The notes beneath the pieces were generated by a model. The model was not told the DNA's origin. It was given only the letters and a program-made list of their open reading frames with translations, and made no database searches. A DNA stretch of 12,392 bases from Planctomycetota bacterium (lineage in GTDB: Bacteria; Planctomycetota; Brocadiia; JAJRTI01), in contig JAJRTI010000359.1 in NCBI GenBank assembly GCA_024278415.1, positions 1 to 12,392 of the forward strand. Reading direction: 5' to 3'. A program made the position numbers and the translations under genes. Positions 6,547 through 12,392 of this stretch are shown piece by piece (the first letter of the stretch is position 1; every line of letters starts with the position of its first letter).

Positions 6547-7044
6547 TACTGCAACTTTGCTGACGGAGGCTCCGCCTTCAAAGAGAAGGCGGATGGCTTG
6601 GGGATTTCCGGACGGCTTCGCCCAGTCCAACGGTGTGGCGCCACCAAGGGCTCTGCAATCAACATCAGCCCCCGATTCAATCAGTACAGATATCAGTCTA
6701 TCATATCCTTTCATTGCCGCACTATGGATAGGTGTGAATCCCTTCTTGTCCCTCGCATTGGGATTTGCGCCATGCCGCAGCAGCAGCGCCACAAGCTGGC
6801 CGTGGTCACAGGCCACGGCTAGGTGAAGTGGCGATAGCCCCAATTCGTCCTGTGCATTCACGTCAACTGCCGACCCCGCTAGCATACGTCTGACCGCCCG
6901 AATGTCACCGGCCTTGCAGGCCTCATGAATCGAGCCCGCACGAACAGCGGATAGGCAAGGCAGCGTGCTCAACACCATCTGCATCAAAATGCACGCGGTC
7001 CTAGCGGCAGAGCCCGCGTGCTTTGTCAAACGCGGATTGTCCAT
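6523..7044 (-). CDS. ankyrin-repeat protein, probable immunity partner of the PLA2-type RHS toxin
   Basis: From the ATG at 7044 the product is 173 residues. About four ankyrin repeats are visible: IHEACKAGDIRAVRRML, then GLSPLHLAVACDHGQLVALL, then GFTPIHSAAMKGYDRLISVL, then GATPLDWAKPSGNPQAIRLL, each ending in a GA(N/D)-type turn. The N-terminus has a basic region followed by a hydrophobic stretch (TACILMQMVLSTLPCLSAV) ending in VRA-GS. This resembles a cleavable signal peptide and would place the protein in the periplasm, facing an incoming membrane-active toxin. It overlaps the end of the PLA2-tipped RHS gene (stop at 7001) by 44 bp. The start is uncertain: the frame is open to 7113, and ATGs at 6984 and 6978 just after the RHS stop are possible but would cut the signal peptide. 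Its last five residues lie in the shared 25-bp boundary sequence. Ankyrin proteins are known as immunity proteins in other polymorphic-toxin loci; the pairing here is inferred from position. Confidence 0.85.
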   Translation of the reverse strand: MDNPRLTKHAGSAARTACILMQMVLSTLPCLSAVRAGSIHEACKAGDIRAVRRMLAGSAVDVNAQDELGLSPLHLAVACDHGQLVALLLRHGANPNARDKKGFTPIHSAAMKGYDRLISVLIESGADVDCRALGGATPLDWAKPSGNPQAIRLLFEGGASVSKVAVIRGRHTQ

Positions 7045-8962
7045 GATTATGAACAGCACCGTAGTATATGTACGCGAGATTGGCACATAGTTGGCTTCCG
7101 TTGTATTTGTCAAGGCAAACCTCGATCATACAGTCTTCGAACTGTTGGTCACATGCATTCTTACTGCCAGCCTTGGGGTCACCGTAGCATTCATCATGCC
7201 CTTTACAACAGCCGGAGAAGTCAAATCCCCCTGGCTTGTCCGGAATTAGCCCTGCTGTTGAGCCACTGCCGCACCAGTGCGGCTTTTGCGGCTTTGGCTT
7301 CGGAGGCCTCCATGGTTTCCAAGGGCGTGGTCCGGGGGCGGGTAAAGCCCATGGCCCAGGTTGATACGGGTGGGGATATGGTACACCGCCGGAGCCTGGA
7401 AGCGGGCGTCTTAGCCTAGGAGTAGGTCTTGGGCGGGGCCCCACCTGGCCTCGCTCCCTATGCCTCTGGGGCCGATTGCGCTGCTCTGGGTATGGGAACA
7501 ACCATCTCTCTATGGGCATAGCCTGCAACCCGCTGGGATCAATTACGGCCAATGGAGAAGACGGGAATAGGTACATAGGGATGGCCAGATCACGGTCGCG
7601 TGCGACAAAGCTCCCTCTGCCCGGGGAATACGCTCTAAAGAGGGGCAGCCGGAGTTCGCCAGTATCGCGCACACTCAGGTACGTCCCTGGAAAGACGAAC
7701 CGATTGGGCGAGGAGCCAGTCTCGGATGTGATTTCGCCGAAGGGGAGGAAAGCGTAGGTCTTGGCCGGCGCGGCGGTGGAGTCCGTTGGCGCGTGGATGC
7801 CGCCTACCTGATCCTCGTGGTAGTAGTAGTCCACGTTCGTGGCGACATCGTGTTGCGTCACGAGGCTGTACGCGCCTTCGATGGGCGTGTACCCGTGCGC
7901 ATACGCTCGCGTCAGCGCGTTCTGGTTGTCGAGTTCTGCCACGATGTCCAACCCGTCCCACACGTAGCGCGTCGGCCCGGTCGAGTCCGTGATCTTCACC
8001 CGCGTCCCGCCCCCGTCATACCCAAACGTGTCCTGCACGCCGCTGGGTAATGACAGTTGTTTGATCAGGTCTTCCGGCGTCCAGTCGAACGTCGTGGTTC
8101 CTTCGCTGCCGGTCTTTGTGATCAGCGACCCGTTGCCGTCGTACGCGTAGGTCGTAGTTTCGTTGTTCGTGGTTTCGGTGAGCAATTCGTTCGCGGCGTT
8201 GTACGTGTAGTCGGTCTGGATGCCGTCCTTGACTTCGGTGAGACGATTGCCGACCGCGTCGTAGGTCCAGGCGAGGTCGTATTCGCCCTGCTGCTCGTCG
8301 AGGTGCTTGACCGCGGACGTGAGCCGGTCGAGTGCGTCGTTGCCGTAGTCGATCCACGAGCCGTCCTCTCGGTCAATGCGGGTGATGTTGCCGACTGCGT
8401 TGTGCTCGTACGCAAACGTGCAGATCGGGCTGTTGTCGCTCTTGCAGTGCGCCAGGCTCGTGAGACGGCCGACGCTGTCGTACACATACGTCGCGTACGT
8501 GCCGTTGCCGTAGTCCTTGCGGGTCAGCCGGTCCGCGGCGTCGAACTGGTAGTTCGCTGCGGGATCGGTTTCTGACCAGTGCGTCCAGATGACTTGTGTC
8601 ATGCGGCCCGCGGCGTCGTAGCTGTAGCGCGCCTCGCTGGCGTCGGGGTAGATGAGCTTCGTGCGGTTGCCGACCGCGTCGTATTCGTAGCCCGTGGTGA
8701 CGCTCCCCGGCTCCACCCGCTGGGTCGGTCGGTTCAGTGCGTCGTACGCCCACGTCGCTTCGCCCGGCCAGTCCGTGCGCTTGACGCGGTTGCCTACCGC
8801 GTCGTGCGCGTAGGCGGTCGTATTGCCCAGAGCGTCTTTCACTTCGATGAGCCTCCCGGCCGCGGCGTACGTCTGCTCCGTGCGGTTGCCGAGCGGATCG
8901 GCCTTCGCGATGAGCAGGTTCACCTTATTGTACTCCAACTCCGTCACGCTGCCAAGGTTCAT
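7001..8962 (-). CDS. truncated RHS/YD-repeat protein with C-terminal phospholipase A2 toxin domain
   Basis: A 653-residue RHS segment. Residues 1-430 are YD repeats (for example YDAVGNR, YDALNRPTQRV) plus the RHS core end (YYYHEDQVGGIHAPTDS, FLPFGEITSETGSSPNRFVF) that builds the toxin-enclosing shell. The core ends at DPSGL (475-479), the usual self-cleavage boundary. The 174-residue tip has a Pro/Arg-rich linker (about 496-562), then a compact Cys-rich domain. This carries both phospholipase A2 signatures: CCKGHDEC (585-592; catalytic H589) matches C-C-{P}-x-H-{LGY}-x-C, and CDQQFEDC (604-611; D605) matches C-D-x5-C. A Gly-rich CGSGSTAG loop (564-571) fits the calcium site. It should hydrolyse membrane phospholipids. 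The upstream end is abnormal: no ribosome-binding site, no delivery domains, and RHS-like reading frame before the ATG up to a TGA at 9005-9007. It looks like a displaced 3' piece of a full RHS gene and may be silent. Confidence 0.88.
   Translation of the reverse strand: MNLGSVTELEYNKVNLLIAKADPLGNRTEQTYAAAGRLIEVKDALGNTTAYAHDAVGNRVKRTDWPGEATWAYDALNRPTQRVEPGSVTTGYEYDAVGNRTKLIYPDASEARYSYDAAGRMTQVIWTHWSETDPAANYQFDAADRLTRKDYGNGTYATYVYDSVGRLTSLAHCKSDNSPICTFAYEHNAVGNITRIDREDGSWIDYGNDALDRLTSAVKHLDEQQGEYDLAWTYDAVGNRLTEVKDGIQTDYTYNAANELLTETTNNETTTYAYDGNGSLITKTGSEGTTTFDWTPEDLIKQLSLPSGVQDTFGYDGGGTRVKITDSTGPTRYVWDGLDIVAELDNQNALTRAYAHGYTPIEGAYSLVTQHDVATNVDYYYHEDQVGGIHAPTDSTAAPAKTYAFLPFGEITSETGSSPNRFVFPGTYLSVRDTGELRLPLFRAYSPGRGSFVARDRDLAIPMYLFPSSPLAVIDPSGLQAMPIERWLFPYPEQRNRPQRHRERGQVGPRPRPTPRLRRPLPGSGGVPYPHPYQPGPWALPAPGPRPWKPWRPPKPKPQKPHWCGSGSTAGLIPDKPGGFDFSGCCKGHDECYGDPKAGSKNACDQQFEDCMIEVCLDKYNGSQLCANLAYIYYGAVHNHGQSAFDKARGLCR
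7689..8805. repeat. duplicated RHS core DNA, copy 1 (matches 10465-11581)
   Basis: This 1117-bp stretch aligns with 10465-11581 at a constant offset of 2776 bp at both ends, implying no net insertion or deletion, with high identity by eye. To its left both similarity at the DNA level and at the protein level break off at the NRFVF segment. To its right the copy here jumps over 756 bp (252 codons, in frame) present in the other copy and resumes in RLIEVKDALGN. It is a substrate for homologous recombination between the two toxin tips. Confidence 0.9.
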
Positions 8963-9011
8963 TTTCGAATCAAGCGACGGCGGCGGATGACGAACTCGAA
9001 CGCCTCAGCCT

Positions 9012-9036
9012 TCTATTGCGTATGGCGTCCGCTGAT
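9012..9036. repeat. recurrent cassette-boundary sequence, copy 2
   Basis: Partner of 6522-6546 (24 of 25 identical). It encodes the final GRHTQ and stop of the membrane protein gene on the minus strand. The spacers downstream of the two copies are also related: both lead within about 50 bp to an SKM reading frame that starts an RHS segment. Confidence 0.9.
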
Positions 9037-9762
9037 GTCGTCCGGATTTCCGGATGACGCACGGTTATGGGCGCCCCCCAATGATGCCGGTCTCAAGAAG
9101 CCATTTCGGATCATCTCGCCGACGCATCGCGAGGCAAAGCCAGGGACGCGGATGGTAGTCGTGGTGGTGCTCCACGACACTCCGTCTGAGGAAAGGAAGG
9201 CATCCCACGGTGGGCCTGTGTCAATCTCAAACATGAGCAACTGGAAACTGCGGTCCGTGTACAGCATGACGGTGACACGGGTTGTGTACCTGCCTTGCCC
9301 TGGCGACGCAATGTCCGAACGCCGGAAGGCCTGACAGAAGAACAGCAACTTTTCCGGTCGGCGCTCATCCAGCAGAACGCCAGAATCATCCTCTATCGTC
9401 AGCCGCGTGATATGCCTCATGCCTATCGCCTTGGTCTCGTGTAGGAGTCGCTCCTGCACATGGAAAGAACGCACGGCCCATATGTTGAGCGCAACCAGGC
9501 CTATGAACGCCACGGTCCAACGACTGACCGCGTTCGTACGGGGATGCCCACTCCGTCGCGCCACATTCATGATGTAGTAGGGGAGACATGTCGCCACGCC
9601 GGGCAATGCGGCGGCCCAGAGCCTGTCAAACCAGAAAATGTCGGGATACAGGAATGCCATCACAACGTAGGCGGCACCGCCTACCAACACCACTGGCCAT
9701 GCGTTAGGGCCTTGACCACACCACTTGCGGATGCCGCCGATCATTCCAGAATCTGCTGCCAT
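9013..9762 (-). CDS. 3-TM membrane protein, probable immunity partner of the Gly/Cys-rich RHS tip
   Basis: I recognise no named family. With the ATG at 9762 it has 249 residues. Three hydrophobic helices are visible: about 22-39 (WPVVLVGGAAYVVMAFLY), 48-67 (LWAAALPGVATCLPYYIMNV) and 82-97 (WTVAFIGLVALNIWAV). They are followed by a soluble domain of about 150 residues with beta-strand character (ITRLTIEDDSGVLLDE, RVTVMLYTDRSFQLLMFEID). It begins 11 bp after the stop of the large RHS gene, and its Shine-Dalgarno sequence overlaps that stop, so the two are translationally coupled. That is the standard layout of toxin tip followed by immunity gene. A membrane immunity protein fits a toxin acting on or through the membrane. 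An ATG at 9789 overlapping the RHS gene is an alternative start. The last five residues (GRHTQ) are shared with the unrelated ankyrin protein. Confidence 0.8.
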   Translation of the reverse strand: MAADSGMIGGIRKWCGQGPNAWPVVLVGGAAYVVMAFLYPDIFWFDRLWAAALPGVATCLPYYIMNVARRSGHPRTNAVSRWTVAFIGLVALNIWAVRSFHVQERLLHETKAIGMRHITRLTIEDDSGVLLDERRPEKLLFFCQAFRRSDIASPGQGRYTTRVTVMLYTDRSFQLLMFEIDTGPPWDAFLSSDGVSWSTTTTTIRVPGFASRCVGEMIRNGFLRPASLGGAHNRASSGNPDDISGRHTQ

Positions 9763-9771
9763 ACGGCATGA

Positions 9772-9775
9772 CCTC
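9772..9775 (-). promoter_or_regulatory. Shine-Dalgarno sequence overlapping the RHS stop codon
   Basis: On the minus strand GAGG (9775 down to 9772) sits 9 nt before the ATG at 9762 and shares two bases with the TGA stop (9776-9774) of the upstream RHS gene. This supports translational coupling and the choice of start; the ATG at 9789 has no equally placed site. Confidence 0.55.
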
Positions 9776-12392
9776 AATCCCTGCAGCATCCAATGCGTAC
9801 CGGCCCCGTAAGAAGTTTGTACCTACACCAAGTCACCTTGATCTGCCAGCTCCAGCCTCTCCGGCCCAGACCAACACCACCACCGACCTCGATAGTGCCG
9901 CTCGGCTCGCCGGGGAGCCACCAAGTATTACGGCTGAAATCACGATAGCCAATATCAACACCTCCCCCCACGACTCCCGCGCTTGCCCCCAACTCCAGGA
10001 ACCAGCCGCGGTAATCTTCGGGCCTGCATGTCCGTCCCCTCAAGTTCACCACGCCACCACCTCCAGATACACCAATCGCCGCTCCAAAACATATCTTCCG
10101 AAACACCATCTCCAGCTTATTGCCTTGCCCATCACAACAACGAACCCGCGCCAGGCCACCGCCAATAAGGAAATGCGCCTCTCCACCACCCCCACGACCG
10201 TTTCCTGGACCCGGCGATGGAGCAGGTCCGAAATGTGTACTGCCAGGGGGATCCTCTCGCCTATACGGTTGCGTCATATGCGGGAAGAACAAGGGCCAAA
10301 GCCCGGAAGGATCCAGGTGCCCCAGTGGATTGCTGCGGCAATAAGCGTTTGGCACCGAGCCATCGAGGGGGTCACGACCCAGGAATAGGCCCACGGACGC
10401 CTGGTAGCAACGGACCGGGCTGACGCGCAGATCGCCCATGTCCGCGAGCCCCATATACATCGCCGGAAAGACAAACCGATTCGGCGCAGAGCCGGTTTCA
10501 GACGTGATCTCGCCGAAGGGGAGGAAGTCGTAAGTGTTGGCGAGCGCGCCGGCGGAGTCCGTGAGCGCGTGGATGCCGCCAACCTGGTCTTCGTGGTAGA
10601 AGTAGTCGGAGTTGGATGACACATCGTGCTGCGTCACCAGGCTGTACGCGCCCTCGATGGGCGTGTAGCCGTGCGCATACGCGCGCTTGAGCGCGTTCGG
10701 GTCGTCCAATTCAGCTACGATGTCGAGGCCGTTCCAGACGTAGCGCGTCGGGCCAGTCGAGTCCGTGATCTTCACACGCGTCCCGCCGCCGTCGTATTCG
10801 AACGTGTCCTGCACGCTGTTCGGCGACGTCAGGCTCTCGATCAAGTCTTCCGGCGTCCACGTGAACGTCGTCGTTCCTGCGCTGTCGGTCTTCGTGGTGA
10901 GAGAACCGTTGCCGTCGTACGTGTAGGTCGTGGTTTCGTTGTTCGTGGTCTCCGTCAGCAACTCGTTCGCGGCGTTGTACGCGTAGCTGGTCTCGATGCC
11001 GTCCTTGACTTGGGTGAAACGATTACCGACTGCGTCGTACGTCCAGGCGAGGTCGTACTCGATCTGCTGCTCGTCGAGGTGCTTGACCGCGGACGTGAGC
11101 CGGTCGAGCGCGTCGTTGCCGTAGTCGATCCAGGTGCCGTCTTCGCGGTCGATGCGCGAAATGTTCCCGACCGCATCGTGCTCGTAAGCAAACGTGCAGA
11201 TCGGGCTGTTGTCCGGCTTGCGATGCTCAAGGCTCGTGAGCCGGCCGACGCTGTCGTAAGCGGATGTCGCGTACGCGCCGTTGCCGTAGTCCTTGCGGGT
11301 CAGCCGGTCCGCGGCGTCGAACTGATACGTCGCCGCGGGCTCGGTTTCGGACCAGTGCGTCCAGACGACCTCCGTCATGCGGCCGGCCGCGTCGTAACTG
11401 TAGCGCGCCTCGCTGGCGTCGGGGTAGATGAGCTTGGTGCGGTTGCCTGCGGCGTCGTATTCGTATGCCGTGACCACGTTCCCAGGCTCCACCCGCTGCG
11501 TGGGCCGGTTGAGGGCATCGTACGCCCACGTCGCGTCGCCCTGCCAATCGGTGCGCGTCGTGCGGTTGCCTACCGCGTCGTATTCGTTCACTACGCTCGT
11601 GCCGTCGTAGTAGTCGATGCGGGTGAGCCGGTTGACTGCGTCGTACGCGTAGAGCGTGTCGTGGTTGTTGCCGTCCGTGCGTTTGACCAGGTTCGAGTTC
11701 GCATCGTATTCGTACGCCTTGCTCTTGCCGATGGCGTCCGTCTCGGTCGCTAGCCGGTTCAGCGCGTCGTACGCGAACGTGGTCGCGTGCCCGTTGCCGT
11801 CGGTGACCGTGAGCAGGTTGCCGACCGCGTCGTATGAGAAATTGGTCTGGTAGCCGGCTGGGTCGATGATCTGCGTCTGCCGGTCCAGGCTGTCGTACGT
11901 ATACTCCGTGCTTCGGCCCAGGGCGTCGGTGAAGGCGATGCGGTTGCCCACAGCGTCGTACGCGTAGGCGCTGCTCGTTCCGTCCGCCAGGGTCACGGTC
12001 ATCAGGCGGTTCAAGCTGTCGTACGCGTACGTGGTTACGTTCCCCAACGGATCCGTGACGGTGAGCTGGTTGCCCACTGCGTCGTATGCGTAGCTCGTGC
12101 TGTGGCCCAGGGGGTCGGCCTCCTGGGTGAGCCGATCCAGCGCGTCGTAAGCCATGGTCCGGGTGTGGCTCTGGGGATCGGTGATGCTGAGGGTGTTGCC
12201 GACCGCGTCGTAGGTCATGGCCGTCTGCCCGCCCGCGGGGTCGGTGATCTTGGTCAGCCGGCCCCGGGAGTCGTATTCGTTCGTGGTGACCCGGCCCAGT
12301 GCGTCGGTCTCTTGCGTCAGGTCGCCGGCGCCATCGTATGCGTACGTCGTTGAATTGCCGAGCGCGTCTTTCACTTCGATGAGCCTCCGCGC
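9774..12392 (-). CDS. RHS/YD-repeat polymorphic toxin, 3' part, with Gly/Cys-rich C-terminal tip
   Basis: At least 872 residues; the gene runs off the right edge, so the N-terminus (PAAR-like, secretion or other delivery domains) cannot be seen. The reading frame continues as ARRLIEVKDALGN to the edge, so the GTG at 12374 is not the true start. Numbering from that GTG, residues up to about 640 are some two dozen YD repeats (YDAVGNR, YDSLNRL, YDALDRLTQE types). The RHS core end follows (YFYHEDQVGGIHALTDS, FLPFGEITSETGSAPNRFVF, LGRDPL), ending at DPSGL (688-692), the expected self-cleavage boundary. The 174-residue tip (693-866) starts Pro-rich, then becomes Gly-rich with alternating hydrophobics (HFLIGGGLARV, ELGASAGVVGGGVDIGY, IEVGGGVGLG) and seven cysteines, two as CC pairs. 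I know of no enzyme motif in it; a beta-structured membrane-active toxin is a guess supported by its membrane-protein neighbour. Confidence 0.9.
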   Translation of the reverse strand, partial: ARRLIEVKDALGNSTTYAYDGAGDLTQETDALGRVTTNEYDSRGRLTKITDPAGGQTAMTYDAVGNTLSITDPQSHTRTMAYDALDRLTQEADPLGHSTSYAYDAVGNQLTVTDPLGNVTTYAYDSLNRLMTVTLADGTSSAYAYDAVGNRIAFTDALGRSTEYTYDSLDRQTQIIDPAGYQTNFSYDAVGNLLTVTDGNGHATTFAYDALNRLATETDAIGKSKAYEYDANSNLVKRTDGNNHDTLYAYDAVNRLTRIDYYDGTSVVNEYDAVGNRTTRTDWQGDATWAYDALNRPTQRVEPGNVVTAYEYDAAGNRTKLIYPDASEARYSYDAAGRMTEVVWTHWSETEPAATYQFDAADRLTRKDYGNGAYATSAYDSVGRLTSLEHRKPDNSPICTFAYEHDAVGNISRIDREDGTWIDYGNDALDRLTSAVKHLDEQQIEYDLAWTYDAVGNRFTQVKDGIETSYAYNAANELLTETTNNETTTYTYDGNGSLTTKTDSAGTTTFTWTPEDLIESLTSPNSVQDTFEYDGGGTRVKITDSTGPTRYVWNGLDIVAELDDPNALKRAYAHGYTPIEGAYSLVTQHDVSSNSDYFYHEDQVGGIHALTDSAGALANTYDFLPFGEITSETGSAPNRFVFPAMYMGLADMGDLRVSPVRCYQASVGLFLGRDPLDGSVPNAYCRSNPLGHLDPSGLWPLFFPHMTQPYRREDPPGSTHFGPAPSPGPGNGRGGGGEAHFLIGGGLARVRCCDGQGNKLEMVFRKICFGAAIGVSGGGGVVNLRGRTCRPEDYRGWFLELGASAGVVGGGVDIGYRDFSRNTWWLPGEPSGTIEVGGGVGLGRRGWSWQIKVTWCRYKLLTGPVRIGCCRD
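10465..11581. repeat. duplicated RHS core DNA, copy 2 (matches 7689-8805)
   Basis: Partner of the 1117-bp core duplication. This copy is embedded in the longer gene, with 756 further bp of YD repeats (about 11582-12337) that the other copy lacks. Third-position differences dominate by eye, so both copies have evolved under protein constraint or been kept similar by gene conversion. Confidence 0.9.

Noticed and set aside
5851..6822. 323-codon plus-strand open frame across the gap after the dehydrogenase gene
   Set aside because: It runs through the palindrome, across the RHS remnant in antisense and over the end of the ankyrin gene. Its translation has no family features and partly mirrors the minus-strand translation of the palindrome.
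10626..11753. 375-codon plus-strand open frame
   Set aside because: It is the antisense shadow of the YD repeats of the large RHS gene; its Val/Arg-rich periodic translation follows from the repeated GCGTCGTA.
10465..12392. Regular short DNA repeats containing GCGTCGTA that resemble a CRISPR or satellite
   Set aside because: They encode the YD motif of a continuous RHS reading frame; the spacing varies with the protein repeats.

Overview
This is a GC-rich bacterial segment, probably from an uncultured Gram-negative lineage. Codons are G/C-ending, Shine-Dalgarno sequences are weak or missing before most genes, and the proteins look environmental. A Planctomycetota- or Hydrogenedentota-like source is a guess only. 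I see no rRNA, tRNA, CRISPR array or transposase gene.

Left half (1-5811, mostly + strand): a membrane-anchored or secreted protein with two sugar-binding-like beta domains (376-2112) follows two short hairpins and a possible sigma70-type promoter. Next come nearly three tandem copies of a 121-bp hairpin-rich repeat (2220-2540). A minus-strand gene encodes an excisionase/MerR-like helix-turn-helix fused to a seven-cysteine C-terminus (2559-2990). Two plus-strand housekeeping or metabolic genes follow: seryl-tRNA synthetase (serS, 3283-4554) and a zinc medium-chain dehydrogenase (4765-5811). They are separated by a long imperfect inverted repeat (4613-4708).

Middle (5812-6521): no intact gene. 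It holds an imperfect palindrome of about 190 bp built around a perfect 27+27-bp inverted repeat, small hairpins, and a frameshifted piece of an RHS gene (6306-6473).

Right half (6522-12392, all minus strand): a tandem RHS polymorphic-toxin locus. In transcription order it has (1) a long YD-repeat RHS protein running off the right edge, ending in DPSGL and a 174-residue Gly/Cys-rich tip; (2) a 3-TM protein coupled to it, the likely immunity protein; (3) a second, 5'-truncated RHS segment with nearly the same core but a different 174-residue tip, carrying both active-site signatures of secreted phospholipase A2; (4) an overlapping ankyrin-repeat protein with a signal-peptide-like N-terminus, the likely PLA2 immunity protein; (5) the frameshifted RHS remnant. 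The two unrelated immunity genes end in the same 25-bp sequence and the same last five residues, followed by homologous spacers and RHS starts. This records repeated cassette joining at one boundary and is the most interesting signal in the window.
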